A stretch of DNA of 64,000 nt from an uncultured delta proteobacterium (GCA_903885795.1 CAISJV010000006.1:1-64000), one strand, 5' to 3'; counted from the first letter of the stretch, positions 1 to 9,906 are shown. Notes: generated by a model not told the origin, from the sequence alone. Numbers and translations: made by a program.

Positions 1-2514
1 GATCATCCCCTGGAGATCATCACTGTTGCTGGCCAGAAGAAAGGGCTGCCGGGGACCTTGCGGATAAAGAAAGTCCAGGTTTTCCAATCCCTGAAAACTG
101 AACCCCTGAGCTCCCTGACGGAGATCACCGAGGCGGGAGGCAACATTGCCCGTCTGAAACGAGGCAACTCCGGAGGTCATGTTGGTCTGGGCCACACTCG
201 CGATGGGAGACAACTGGTCAAAGGCGGCGGCCACCTGGGCGTTGGTCGTCAGGGCGTCAATCTTACTCATGACTGTATTCAGGTCCCCACTTGCCGAATT
301 GGCCAGAGGATTGAGCATTTGAGCTACAGCAAGCTGATTTCCCGATAAGGTGGAAACCAGATCACTGGCAGTATAATCGCTCTCTGCCATCAGGTAGACC
401 TCATTGGCTCGGTCATACTGGGGTTTCAAAAATAACGTCGGCGTAATCTTGTTACCAATGATATTGGCGAATTTCCCGGAAACACCGGTGGCGGACAGAA
501 TCGTTCCGAATACTGTCCTGTTGGCAGGGACTGCACCCCCCTGCCATAAGGTCTCCAACGTCCCGTCAATGTTTGCGCTACCGCCAACCTTCAGCAAATC
601 GTTGCTTGTCGGAGACCCTATCTTTACCTGGAGCTTTCCGGTGTTATTCTGTGAATAACTGCTGCCGCCGCTGATGGTCAAAGTGCCGATGGAGCTGCTG
701 GAGCTGCCCGGCGAAACAGTGCCGGAGTTGATGACATTTCCGCCGATCGTACCGGACCCGCCGAGACTGCCGCTACTCCCCACGGTCACACTGCCCGTTC
801 CCGTGCCGCTTCCCGAGGTGTTGTTAACTAAAAGTAGCCCTCCGTTTACTGTTGTCCCCCCGGTATACGACGTGGTTCCGTTACCGAGCAAGGTCAGCGT
901 CCCCGATCCGTTTTTGTAGAGGCCGCCGGACCCGTTTATGGTTCCGTTGTTGGTCAGGGTGTTGTTTCCGGCATCGAACCAGAGGTTTCCCGAAATGGTG
1001 CCTGTATTGGAATTGACGAGGCCATTCCCCGTGCCCATAAACTTCGCCGCGTAGGAGCCCGTTCCGGAGGCGCTGAGGGTGCCGGTATTGGTAAGGGTGT
1101 TGTTGTCGCCCTGGGCTAAGAACGCAATGCTGTTTGTCCCGGACACAGTGACCGTGCCATTGTTGTTGATGGTGTTTCCAGTGTTGACGCGTATGCCCCA
1201 CAGGCCCGTCGAATTTCCCGTGATGCTGCCGGTTGCAGTGTTTGTAATCGTATTGTTGTCGTAGACAAGGATGCCGTTTCCGCCGGACAGCGGGGTGATG
1301 CTGCCGGAATTGGTGATGGTGTTGTTGTGGACGGCGTCGATGCCGGTGAAGACATTGCTTATGGAAGCGCTGTTGGTGATGGTGTTGCCGCTGGCGGCGA
1401 GAATGCCGGTGGGCTGCTGCAGATTTGCATCCGGCGCAATAGCGATCGCGTTGTTGATCACGGTGTTATTCACGCCGCTGTTGTCGAAGAAACTGAAAAT
1501 GTCGAGGGACGAATTGGCCTGGTCGAACACGCTGACCGTGACTTCTCTGCCGTTGATGGACGTAACGGCATAGTTGTATCTCAACCAAAAGACATCGCCC
1601 GGATAGACTGGCCCCAGGTTGTTGCATGACTCACCCTGTTCACACCCAATAGGGGCGCCGCCGGACCCGGCCAGCACCTCATAGGTGCCGTCGTGCAGGG
1701 TCCGGTAATACAGGTGCTGATGTCCGGTAAATAGAATCGAGGCATTTGTATTGGTGGCATTGCCGGAGGTGGTTATCGTCTGCCATGTATCCTTCATATT
1801 GTTCTCCGCCGAAGGATCCTGGGGGGTGTATGCCGGAATGTGCGTAAGAACAAATGTATGAGCCGCCTTATTGTTTTCCAGAAGGCTCTTCATCCAGGTC
1901 TGTTGTGCCGCATTGATTCCGTAGGACGGCTCCGTGCCGTTGGCGGTGGCAAGATAACTGTCGGGGATGATGAAGAGTGAATTACCCAAATAAAATGAAA
2001 AGGCCAAATTATTGAGCTCGGGGTGGCCAGGAACATTCTGTATCTGTATCTTTGGCAACAAGCTGTCTTTGTTAATAACGAATTTATTGAAATCTTCTTG
2101 CCTCGACAGCGCCTGATCCCAGAGATTAGGAGCATGGTTCATTGTGTAGAGTTCGTGGTTGCCGATGGCGAAAGCCGAGGGGATGCCTTTGGCAGCCAGG
2201 CGATTTGTAAACACATCTTGGAACTGTGTCAGATTGGTCGCACCGGTGTCGTAGCCGCCCCGGTAAGCCGCGTCACCGCCGAAGATCACCACCTTGGGAG
2301 CGGGGTTCAGGGCAAGGATGGAGTCCACAATGGGGGTGAGGATATTCGTGCTGATGAGATCATTATTGGCATCGCCTCGGGTGTCTGCCACCCAAGCGAA
2401 ACTCTGCGATTGGTCGGCATGTGCTGGAATCACCCCGCAGGAGATCGCAAAAGCAAGTAATATTAACTGGAAAAGAAAAACATGGATAGCACATCTACTT
2501 CTGAATGACCGCAT
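1..2514 (-). CDS. Calcineurin-like phosphoesterase fused to autotransporter passenger (3' end outside window)
   Basis: The reading frame is open from an ATG at 2514 to the window edge (838 codons, no stop). It begins with a signal peptide ending near 'PAHAD'. Residues about 35-260 carry metallophosphoesterase motifs: a D-T-R site where D-x-H is usual, FGGD, GNHE, a THIP histidine and GHQH. A long Ser/Thr/Asn/Gly-rich region with recurring N-T-I-T-N-S-G-S-I units follows, typical of autotransporter beta-helix passengers. The last visible part (about 400-1) resembles the pre-barrel segment of autotransporters, with L-S-G-N-Q-L-A-V-A and A-A-F-D-Q-L-S-P. I infer a surface-displayed or secreted phosphoesterase whose beta-barrel lies beyond the edge. 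The substrate is unknown. Confidence 0.75.
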   Translation of the reverse strand, partial: MRSFRSRCAIHVFLFQLILLAFAISCGVIPAHADQSQSFAWVADTRGDANNDLISTNILTPIVDSILALNPAPKVVIFGGDAAYRGGYDTGATNLTQFQDVFTNRLAAKGIPSAFAIGNHELYTMNHAPNLWDQALSRQEDFNKFVINKDSLLPKIQIQNVPGHPELNNLAFSFYLGNSLFIIPDSYLATANGTEPSYGINAAQQTWMKSLLENNKAAHTFVLTHIPAYTPQDPSAENNMKDTWQTITTSGNATNTNASILFTGHQHLYYRTLHDGTYEVLAGSGGAPIGCEQGESCNNLGPVYPGDVFWLRYNYAVTSINGREVTVSVFDQANSSLDIFSFFDNSGVNNTVINNAIAIAPDANLQQPTGILAASGNTITNSASISNVFTGIDAVHNNTITNSGSITPLSGGNGILVYDNNTITNTATGSITGNSTGLWGIRVNTGNTINNNGTVTVSGTNSIAFLAQGDNNTLTNTGTLSASGTGSYAAKFMGTGNGLVNSNTGTISGNLWFDAGNNTLTNNGTINGSGGLYKNGSGTLTLLGNGTTSYTGGTTVNGGLLLVNNTSGSGTGTGSVTVGSSGSLGGSGTIGGNVINSGTVSPGSSSSSIGTLTISGGSSYSQNNTGKLQVKIGSPTSNDLLKVGGSANIDGTLETLWQGGAVPANRTVFGTILSATGVSGKFANIIGNKITPTLFLKPQYDRANEVYLMAESDYTASDLVSTLSGNQLAVAQMLNPLANSASGDLNTVMSKIDALTTNAQVAAAFDQLSPIASVAQTNMTSGVASFQTGNVASRLGDLRQGAQGFSFQGLENLDFLYPQGPRQPFLLASNSDDLQGMI

Positions 2515-2778
2515 TTGTGGGCTCCTAGACAAAATATCATGAAGTTTGCTGCACCAAAGTCATCGATGGGAATTCCTTTTTCTATCATGCAATATCAAAA
2601 AGCAAAAAAAGCTGCCAAGTCCTCGCATGTTTCCGGCCGCATTCACTAAACTGGTCCACAAATCCAGTCTATCCCTTGTAAAGTCACGCCCCGAAATCCA
2701 CTACCCGCCTCTGGCGGCAGGAGGTGCAGAAGTGTCGGCGCTTGCAGGCAGCCGGATTGTCCTTCGCGACCCGGGAGA
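2515..2778. other. Intergenic region, no gene seen
   Basis: This is the 5' side of the phosphoesterase/autotransporter gene and the 3' side of the molybdenum hydroxylase operon. I see no convincing open frame and no clear terminator or promoter match. Confidence 0.4.
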
Positions 2779-2804
2779 CATCCGCAATGACTCAGCACCC
2801 GACT

Positions 2805-3779
2805 TCACTTGTACGCGGCCAGTTCCTCGGTAATAAGACCCTTGAAGAGTTCAATTTTGTACTCATTATACTGCATTGGCCGCGCCTCCCTCATCGCGGC
2901 GGCCGCCGCTCGAGCAATGATTTCATCATTGAGGGATTGTCCCGTAATGATCTTTTCCGAATCGGGGCAGCGCCACGGGATTGGTGCGGCGCCGCTTAAA
3001 ACGATCTTTGCGCTGGTCACCTTTCCCTCGTAGAAACGCAGGGCAAGGGCGACGCCCGCCAGGGCAAAATCCCAGGAACCGCGCGCTCGAACCTTGCGGT
3101 AGGAACTGCGGGACCCCTGCGCCATCGGCGGCAGCAAAACGGCGGTGAGAACCTCGTCCGGTGCAAGAGCAGTTTCCCTGGTAATCGCCTGCTCGGGAAG
3201 GACGAGAAGCTTGTCGATCGGTATCTTTTTCGTTCCCCCGGCGCCCGTAATCTCTATTGAAGCCCCGTAGGCCATCAGTACCGGCGCGAGGTCCGATGGA
3301 TGGACGATATAGCACCCCCTTCCACCCAAAACGCAGTGGTACTGGTTTTCACCCAAAATGGCGAAGCAGCGGGCGCCACCTTTGCGGGTGCAATTAAATT
3401 CCCCCCGGTAGTACCAGCACCGCGGCTTCTGGCAGAGGTTCCCCCCGACCGTCCCCTGGTTGCGCAGTTGCGGGCTGGCAACCTCCAAAGCGGCCTGCGC
3501 AAGAGCGGGATAGCGTTCTTTTATGAGCGGATGGTTCGCCAACTCGGTGATGGTTGTCAGCGCCCCTATCCGGAAGGATCCGTCCTTCAGGCGCTCGACA
3601 CGCTTAAGCTCATCGATCCGGGTGATGCTGACCACTTTTTCTGTGGTGAAAACACCATCGCGCAGGCAGCCCAACAGATCGGTTCCTCCGGCGTGTATCC
3701 GGGCATTGCCCGCCGAAAGATGCTGAAACGTTTCCTTGAGCGACTTGGGACGAATATAGGTAAAATTCGGCATGGTCAT
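2805..3779 (-). CDS. Molybdenum hydroxylase FAD-binding subunit (xanthine dehydrogenase family)
   Basis: This is the medium subunit that passes electrons between the [2Fe-2S] subunit and an acceptor through FAD. The FAD-binding motifs are at residues 29-36 (HAGGTDLL) and 109-116 (GTVGGNLC). A Cys-rich stretch follows, C116, C121, C130, C138, with C149 and C156 close by. This resembles PaoB/YagS and 4-hydroxybenzoyl-CoA reductase beta subunits, which hold an extra [4Fe-4S] cluster. I chose the ATG at 3779 because an AGGAGG lies 7 nt upstream, whereas the ATG at 3785 abuts it. It is the last gene of a three-gene operon (Mo, FeS, FAD). The substrate cannot be named; aldehydes or N-heteroaromatics are typical of this family. 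Confidence 0.85.
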   Translation of the reverse strand: MTMPNFTYIRPKSLKETFQHLSAGNARIHAGGTDLLGCLRDGVFTTEKVVSITRIDELKRVERLKDGSFRIGALTTITELANHPLIKERYPALAQAALEVASPQLRNQGTVGGNLCQKPRCWYYRGEFNCTRKGGARCFAILGENQYHCVLGGRGCYIVHPSDLAPVLMAYGASIEITGAGGTKKIPIDKLLVLPEQAITRETALAPDEVLTAVLLPPMAQGSRSSYRKVRARGSWDFALAGVALALRFYEGKVTSAKIVLSGAAPIPWRCPDSEKIITGQSLNDEIIARAAAAAMREARPMQYNEYKIELFKGLITEELAAYK

Positions 3780-3803
3780 GATCATCCCTCCTTCGGGACG
3801 TCC

Positions 3804-4433
3804 TTAAACGGTTTGCTTGAGCTTGGCAGCTTGCTCAACCGCCTTAAAGATGTGAGCATACGATCCGCAGCGGCAAAGATTGCCGCTCATTCCCTTGCGG
3901 ATTTCATCGAGGGACGGGTTCGGATTGACCCGCAACATCCCCTCCGCCGCCATGATCTGGCCCGGTGTACAATAACCACACTGCATGGCGTCATTGTCCC
4001 AAAAAGCTTTTTGTACGGGTCCCAGTTCATCGTCCCTTAATAGTCCCTCGACCGTGAGAATCGCCTTTCCTTCTGCCTCCAGGGCCAGAGTCAGGCAGGC
4101 ATAGCGCGGCTGTCCGTCGATCAGAACCGTACAGGCGCCACATTCACCACGACCGCAGCCAAGCTTCGGGCCGGTCAGCCCCAGTTTTTCACGAAGCACA
4201 TCAAGCAAAGTCCAGCGGGATTCGACCTTGAACCTGTGACGACGGCCGTTGACCTGAAGGCTGACATGGACCATCTCCCCTTTCTCGGCCGCTTCGGCGG
4301 CCTCGACCGGCGAAGACTTGCTCACATCGCCCAGCGTCGTGGCTATCGCCCCGGCACCCACCAACTGGATGAATCCGCGCCGCGAGATCCCCTTTCGCCT
4401 TTGCCCGTTGTTCTCTTTCTGATCCTCTTCCAT
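3804..4433 (-). CDS. Molybdenum hydroxylase [2Fe-2S] subunit with Tat signal
   Basis: A 209-aa small subunit. A twin-arginine signal (S-R-R-G-F-I-Q, residues 17-23, then a hydrophobic stretch) predicts export of the assembled complex to the periplasm, as for PaoA/YagT. The plant-type [2Fe-2S] ligands are C93, C98, C101 and C113. The second cluster in the C-terminal helical domain uses C152, C155, C187 and C189. The ATG at 4433 is preceded by GGGGGAG and gives a conventional Tat leader; an upstream start at 4475 would only add a non-conserved extension. It lies between the Mo-binding and FAD-binding subunit genes with short gaps. Confidence 0.88.
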   Translation of the reverse strand: MEEDQKENNGQRRKGISRRGFIQLVGAGAIATTLGDVSKSSPVEAAEAAEKGEMVHVSLQVNGRRHRFKVESRWTLLDVLREKLGLTGPKLGCGRGECGACTVLIDGQPRYACLTLALEAEGKAILTVEGLLRDDELGPVQKAFWDNDAMQCGYCTPGQIMAAEGMLRVNPNPSLDEIRKGMSGNLCRCGSYAHIFKAVEQAAKLKQTV

Positions 4434-4493
4434 AGCGTCTCCCCCGATGGATTCGATTCCCGAGATAGTCCTCAACCGCGAGCGGGTATCTTC

Positions 4494-6842
4494 CTATTTA
4501 AGTTCGTCCTTTTGGGACGTCTCTTTTGCCTTGGCTGCCAGAGCCCGGCGCAACATGACCGGGCTGACCGGTGTCGATGCCAGCCTAATTCCAGTGGCGT
4601 TGTATATGGCGTTGGCTATGACTGCGGCCGTGGGAATCGTCACGGGTTCCCCCAGCCCCTTGGCGCCGGTGGTATTAGCCTCGTTGTCAGGCAAATCGAT
4701 GGGAACGGATACAATGTCCGCGGGAACATCCATGGCCGTGGGAATCTTGTAATCATGCCAGTTCCCGGAAACGATCTTGCCTGTCTGGTTTCGATCGAGG
4801 ATCCGGGCCTCCATCATGGCAAAACCGATCCCCATGGTGATGCCGCCGATCACTTGGCTATCATAAGTTAGACGGCTCATAACCCGGCCGCTGTCATTGG
4901 CGCTCAGGAAACGGAGAATTCGTACCTCGCCGGTTTTGATGTTCACCTCGACTTCACAAAACTGGGCGGCAAAGGGGTTGGTCGCCCGGTTGGCCGGATT
5001 CGGGTTGCGATAACCAATGCCGACTATGATCCCCTGTTTCTTCAACCCCGCGACGTCCGTAACTTTGATCTTTTTCGAAGGATCGTTGAGCGATAGAATC
5101 GTCCCGCCTTTCATCGTAAGAGATGCGGCTTTTTCCTTGAGCTCTTCGGCAGCCATCGCGAGGAGCTGCTGCTTGACATGGATTGCGGCAGCTCGCACGG
5201 CGGGCGACTCGGTGGGAACAGTCTTACTCCCGCCGCTAGGCGTTGCATACTGCGTCGTGGCTGTATCGGCGTTGTCGATATCGATCAGATCAGGTCTCAC
5301 CCCGAGCTCCTCGGAAACGACCAGGGCCATGACTGTTCTGGTCCCCGTGCCGATGTCACTGGCCCCCATGTTCAGGTTGACGCTGCCATCGGGAAAGAGT
5401 TTGACGATGATCGTCGACGGCGGTCCACCGGCCCCGGCGACCCACGTGCCGCTGGCCACCCCGACTCCCTTTCGCCAATTACGATCCTTGTCGGACGAGG
5501 CGATTGCTCTTCTGGCTTCCCGCCATCCAAATGACTTGGCGCCCTCGATCAGGCATTGTCTGAGCCCCGTCGACGTATAGGGAGGATTACCGGACCTTGC
5601 CTGGCTGACAGCAGGGATGTTTTTCAGACGCAGCGCAACCGGATCCATCCCTATTTCCTCAGCCAGAGCGTCCATCATCTGCTCCAGTGCCCACGACCCC
5701 TGCGGATGACCAGGAGCGCGAAAGGGGCGCGAAGGACAGGCGTTCGTATAGACATCGGAGAGTTCCGTCCGGACGTTGGGGCACTGATAGAGATCCTTGA
5801 TCTGCCAGTCGACACCGCTCGTTCCCCCGGCAGGGTAAGCTCCACCTGTGGCCACACAGGTGAAATCAAGCGCAGTCAGGGTCCCATCCTTTTTTACTCC
5901 TGCCTTTAGGCGCATATTGGTCGGCGGACGGTTTCCCGCAGCGATAAAGGTCTCTTCCCTGCTCATGAACAGTTTGACCGGCCGGCCCGTTTTTTTAGCC
6001 AAGAGTGCTGCGATGATGGTTTCCTTGTCCGCCTGGAGCTTGCTTCCAAATCCCCCTCCCATGTACTGGCCAATAATACGAACCTTTGACAGGGGCATAC
6101 CCAGGATACTGGATACCTGTGACTGGATTCGATAAACACCTTGCGTAGATTGCCAGACGGTCAGCCGGTCGCGGTTCCATTTCGCAACGCATCCATGCCG
6201 CTCCAGCGGTGTGTGAATCTCGCATTCCGTCCGGTAAGTATGCTCCAGGATGACATCCGCCTGGGTAAATCCCCGGCTCACTTCACCACGCTGATAACTT
6301 TCCGGCGGCTTGGTCCGGTTTCCGCCGTCATGGATACGTGGTGCACCGGCCTGCAGCGCTTTGAGCTCGTCAACTGTTGCCGGCAGAACCTCGAATTCCA
6401 CCTTGATGGCCCTCAGGGCGTCACCCGCCTGATAAGAGTTCTCAGCGGCGACAGCGGCAATAGCCTCTCCCTCAAAACGGCAGTGGGACTCGAAAAGCAT
6501 GCTTTTGACGTCGCCGGGGTAGGACCAGACAATGTTCGCCTCGGGGTTCTTACCCGTCAAAATAGCCCGCACGCCAGGCATCTGTTCAGCCGCCCGTGTA
6601 TCGAGATTTTTGACTATGGCGTTGGGGTGGGGAGAGCGTAGGACGGATCCGTAGAGCATCCCCGGCAACGAAATGTCGGACGGGAAAACTGCTTTCCCAC
6701 TGACAAGCTCATAACCGTCCACACGGGGTTGTCGTCTCCCCACCATGCTTGTCCTACTCCAGGACTTTGGGGCAGAACCAGGATCGGGGGTCTCGGGGAC
6801 GGTTTGCTCATCAGAATAAAAGGGGGGATTTTGCTGGCTCAT
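4494..6842 (-). CDS. Molybdenum hydroxylase molybdopterin-binding catalytic subunit
   Basis: A 782-aa xanthine-dehydrogenase-family large subunit and the first gene of the operon. Family motifs are G-G-G-F-G-S-K (262-268), the F-R-A-P-G-H-P-Q-G-S-W loop near 380, and the catalytic glutamate in G-L-G-E-P (E732). It has no Tat signal, so it would cross the membrane by hitch-hiking on the FeS subunit. The start is supported by GAGGT upstream of the ATG. The order Mo-FeS-FAD differs from the E. coli paoABC order. The substrate is unknown. Maturation would need a MocA/PaoD- or XdhC-type chaperone, and none is visible nearby. Confidence 0.88.
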   Translation of the reverse strand: MSQQNPPFYSDEQTVPETPDPGSAPKSWSRTSMVGRRQPRVDGYELVSGKAVFPSDISLPGMLYGSVLRSPHPNAIVKNLDTRAAEQMPGVRAILTGKNPEANIVWSYPGDVKSMLFESHCRFEGEAIAAVAAENSYQAGDALRAIKVEFEVLPATVDELKALQAGAPRIHDGGNRTKPPESYQRGEVSRGFTQADVILEHTYRTECEIHTPLERHGCVAKWNRDRLTVWQSTQGVYRIQSQVSSILGMPLSKVRIIGQYMGGGFGSKLQADKETIIAALLAKKTGRPVKLFMSREETFIAAGNRPPTNMRLKAGVKKDGTLTALDFTCVATGGAYPAGGTSGVDWQIKDLYQCPNVRTELSDVYTNACPSRPFRAPGHPQGSWALEQMMDALAEEIGMDPVALRLKNIPAVSQARSGNPPYTSTGLRQCLIEGAKSFGWREARRAIASSDKDRNWRKGVGVASGTWVAGAGGPPSTIIVKLFPDGSVNLNMGASDIGTGTRTVMALVVSEELGVRPDLIDIDNADTATTQYATPSGGSKTVPTESPAVRAAAIHVKQQLLAMAAEELKEKAASLTMKGGTILSLNDPSKKIKVTDVAGLKKQGIIVGIGYRNPNPANRATNPFAAQFCEVEVNIKTGEVRILRFLSANDSGRVMSRLTYDSQVIGGITMGIGFAMMEARILDRNQTGKIVSGNWHDYKIPTAMDVPADIVSVPIDLPDNEANTTGAKGLGEPVTIPTAAVIANAIYNATGIRLASTPVSPVMLRRALAAKAKETSQKDELK

Positions 6843-6957
6843 AAGATACCTCTTAGTGACGAAATGGCCCTGACATTCTCATTCAGAAAGTCATCTGAAC
6901 CTGAACCATAATGCTTTTGACTTGCTCAGGGACATTCCTTCCATATAACTCTTGTTT

Positions 6958-7335
6958 CTATTGCAAAGAAGCCAAGACCTTTTTCTGTATGGTGTCAAAA
7001 TAATCGTCGGCTTCCTTAACGCTGGCAAAGAGTGTCATGCCATGCAGCAGATTGGAAATCACAAACACCTTTTCAATTTGCGGCTGCATATTGATTATAT
7101 GGATACTGCCGCCGTTGCCTTCAATAAATTTTCTTGTTTTAATGACTATACGCAAGCCCATGCTACTTATATAATCCAAATTGGACATGTCAAACATTAT
7201 GGCCCTTGTTTCGGGGATCAGAAGCGGATTAATTTTTGCCTCGCAGTCTGCACATGTTGTCCCGTCAAGGCGACCATTCAAAGTGACGACATAGTAACCG
7301 GGCATCCTGTTTACAATGTTCATGATCAGGGACAT
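6958..7335 (-). CDS. STAS-domain anti-sigma factor antagonist
   Basis: A 125-aa single STAS domain. The segment D-Y-I-S-S-M-G-L-R-I contains the serine pair where SpoIIAA/RsbV-type antagonists are phosphorylated by their cognate kinase. The protein probably works as a phosphorylation-controlled switch in a partner-switching cascade, but no anti-sigma kinase or sigma factor gene is adjacent. The ATG at 7335 follows AAGGAGGAAAG at ideal spacing; the longer frame up to 7407 places that ribosome site inside the coding region and is rejected. Confidence 0.82.
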   Translation of the reverse strand: MSLIMNIVNRMPGYYVVTLNGRLDGTTCADCEAKINPLLIPETRAIMFDMSNLDYISSMGLRIVIKTRKFIEGNGGSIHIINMQPQIEKVFVISNLLHGMTLFASVKEADDYFDTIQKKVLASLQ

Positions 7336-7666
7336 TTCTTTCCTCCTTAATTTTGTTTGAATCGAGTAGATCGGGGAGTATCCTGGCAAAATTATCGCAA
7401 CCGGCATCCCAATGCTTTTAACTGCTTAAGGGTCTTCCTTCCATCAATGGGCATCGGCTGACCCTTGTTTCTTCCGATTCTGATAAAGATGCCTAAAGTA
7501 ATATCATGAAAATGTCAAAGAAAAGCTTCTCAAAATAGCATCACTCCCAGCCCTGGACACAAATCATCAAAGGCTAAATTTGACGGTCAGTATTTCACGA
7601 TGGTCCTAAATCTCCTTCCCCACATCGATCATCATGTTATCACGATCTTTTTACTTCTTCTTTTCG

Positions 7667-8239
7667 TTACTCGGCCTGGGCAGCGCGACGGCGCCTGAGG
7701 TTTTCCGGGTACCAGATGCTGTAGAACATGGCCAAGACCATGAGGGTGTACGAGATAGTCTCGTAGGCCCAATCGGGCATAGCGGGCTGGATGGTCCGTT
7801 GCCAGGCCAGGGATGCGTTGATGGTGAACACCACGGCCCATATTGCGGTCATGAAGTAGTTCGTGCGCAGGAACACCGGGTTATTCCACAGGGATGGGTC
7901 CGTATGCTCACGGGCGTACTCCAGAGTGAAAGGCCGCCTCAGGGCGATGCCCGCCCAGGTGCCCATGGCGAGGGCGCCGTTGGCCAGCGCACCCATGTAG
8001 TGCACGGCCCACATGTTTTGCAGGAGTACCACAGCCACAATGGCATAGGCAAAGAACAGTATGCCTACCCACATGATGACGCCCCGGTGAAGCCTGGCAA
8101 CGGCCATGACCACGGTCATGATTGCAGCCACAATGATGCCCAGCTTGAGCCGAAACATGGAGCCGTGGGCTATGATCAGAAATGATAACCAGGGCGCGAA
8201 GCACAACAGCATCTTGAAGAACGATTTTAAAAACGACAT
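7667..8239 (-). CDS. Multi-pass membrane protein of unknown function
   Basis: A 190-aa protein with four to five hydrophobic segments. The first lies at residues 8-26, followed by a second and third before residue 110, and two more in the C-terminal half. Between them is a soluble loop with aromatic residues (L-E-Y-A-R-E-H-T-D-P-S-L-W). The C-terminus is Arg-rich, consistent with a cytoplasmic end. I recall similar uncharacterised proteins in deltaproteobacteria but know of no function. The ATG at 8239 starts a hydrophobic helix directly; an upstream extension to 8437 is Pro/Arg-rich and unconvincing. The gene stands alone. Confidence 0.7.
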   Translation of the reverse strand: MSFLKSFFKMLLCFAPWLSFLIIAHGSMFRLKLGIIVAAIMTVVMAVARLHRGVIMWVGILFFAYAIVAVVLLQNMWAVHYMGALANGALAMGTWAGIALRRPFTLEYAREHTDPSLWNNPVFLRTNYFMTAIWAVVFTINASLAWQRTIQPAMPDWAYETISYTLMVLAMFYSIWYPENLRRRRAAQAE

Positions 8240-8604
8240 AGGTGTTTCTCCCTCATGAGGCGTTAGCCGTCGAAGCGCTTGGTAGGTGTGCCGCGGGCTT
8301 CTATACGGCGGTCGAGCAGGAAGAGCCGGGCTTGGAGGACGGTCTCTTCCGTTGCTACAGGTTAATGTTTGTTTTCTCAGTTGTCTCGGAACCCAACACA
8401 GTGGGTCGTGACTACCATAATTTTCAGGAAATTTCACTGATTATAACTTGAAAGCATGCATTTTCACCCAGGCTGACGTTTTACTGATTCCGGTCAGCCC
8501 GGACGTCAGGAGTATTTTGGGAAGTATCCCCTTTTCAACGATGCAAAACATTCCATTTAGTGCTAATCAGGGAGAAACTCGCAAAGAAAGGATAAAAATA
8601 AATC

Positions 8605-9681
8605 ATGTATGCCGTCATTATGGCGGGAGGCAAGGGCTCCCGGTTCTGGCCGCGGAGTAGAAGCCGCCTCCCCAAACACCTGCTTGATATTTGCAGTGAA
8701 AAGACCATCATTCAGGAAACCGTGGAGAGGGTCCTACCCCTGACACCGCCGGAAAAGATACTTATTGTCACCGGGGCCAGCCACGCCCGCGAGCTGATCG
8801 GGCAACTCCCCCAAATCCCGCCGGAAAATATCCTGATCGAACCGGTGGGCCGCAACACCGCCCCCTGCATCGGCCTGGCGGCCCTCGTGGTCCGCAAACG
8901 GGCGGGAAATGCCGTGATGGCCGTTCTGCCCTCGGATCATCTGATTGCCAATGAGGAGCATTTCCGTCACGTCCTGGCGGCCGCCGCCGACATGGCCGCC
9001 CGGGGAGATCATCTGGTAACCATCGGCATCCGGCCTACGGGACCGGAAACGGGCTATGGTTATATCGAGGAGGGCGAACTCGCCGCCCGCGAGAGGGGTG
9101 AAGACATCTTCAGAGTCAAGTCCATTCGGGAAAAACCGGATGTTGAACTGGCGAAAACCTTCCTTGCCCAGGGGGGATTTTTCTGGAACAGCGGCATGTT
9201 CATCTGGCAGGCCGCGACCATTCTCAAGGAAATGGAGACCTCCCTGCCGGATATTTATGCGGGCCTTCTTGATATCGACAAGGCCCTGGACACCCCGGCG
9301 GAGGCAACGGTCATCGCCGACGTTTATGGCCGTTTTCGCTCCATATCCATTGATTATGGCGTCATGGAAAAGGCGGAAAATACCCTCGTCATTCCCGCTG
9401 ACTTCGGCTGGTCCGACGTGGGGAGCTGGGATGCCCTGTGGGAGGTTTCGGAAAAGGACGCCCAGGGAATCGCCGCCCGGAACCACGAAGGCCTGGTAAG
9501 CGTAAACTCCCGGAACTCACTAGTTTATTCCCCGAAGAAGCTGGTCGCCCTGGTAGATGTCGAAGACCTGATCGTCGTGGAAACGGACGACGCCCTGCTG
9601 ATCTGTAAACGGGGGGCCTCCCAGGAGGTGAAGAAGGTCGTGGAGGTGCTGGAAGAAAAAAAGAGGGAGGAATATCTATAA
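8605..9681 (+). CDS. manC: Mannose-1-phosphate guanylyltransferase
   Basis: A 358-aa nucleotidyltransferase converting mannose-1-phosphate and GTP to GDP-mannose for polysaccharide or glycan synthesis. The N-terminal signature M-A-G-G-K-G-S-R-F-W-P-R-S, the P-K-H/L site, the V-L-P-S-D-H motif, E-T-G-Y-G-Y-I-E and the late F-G-W-S-D-V-G-S-W motif are all present. The length fits the single-function type without the C-terminal phosphomannose isomerase domain. The gene stands alone, with an A-rich weak Shine-Dalgarno upstream. Confidence 0.92.
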   Translation: MYAVIMAGGKGSRFWPRSRSRLPKHLLDICSEKTIIQETVERVLPLTPPEKILIVTGASHARELIGQLPQIPPENILIEPVGRNTAPCIGLAALVVRKRAGNAVMAVLPSDHLIANEEHFRHVLAAAADMAARGDHLVTIGIRPTGPETGYGYIEEGELAARERGEDIFRVKSIREKPDVELAKTFLAQGGFFWNSGMFIWQAATILKEMETSLPDIYAGLLDIDKALDTPAEATVIADVYGRFRSISIDYGVMEKAENTLVIPADFGWSDVGSWDALWEVSEKDAQGIAARNHEGLVSVNSRNSLVYSPKKLVALVDVEDLIVVETDDALLICKRGASQEVKKVVEVLEEKKREEYL

Positions 9682-9906
9682 TACCGTTTCTTTCCCCAGC
9701 ACATAGCGGATGGATCTTGCCGCCGAAGTAGTGGATATAACGAAGCATCCATTGACAATAGGTCTACTCAGCGCGATAAGCGTAGTGGTGATAACGAAGG
9801 ACCTCTCGAACCTGGTCCATTAACTTGAGATTTGGATTAGACGATCGCTACGCTCCGGCTGATTTATTCATTGAAAAAGTAGTGAGCCACTTTCTGGGGA
9901 AGTGAC

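Noticed and set aside
700-1500. Short repeated sequence units that could suggest a CRISPR or tandem DNA repeat
   Set aside because: They translate in one frame to degenerate autotransporter beta-helix repeats without constant spacing.
8734-9486. A 250-codon antisense frame in manC
   Set aside because: Antisense shadow of a well-conserved enzyme, no ribosome site or recognisable domain.
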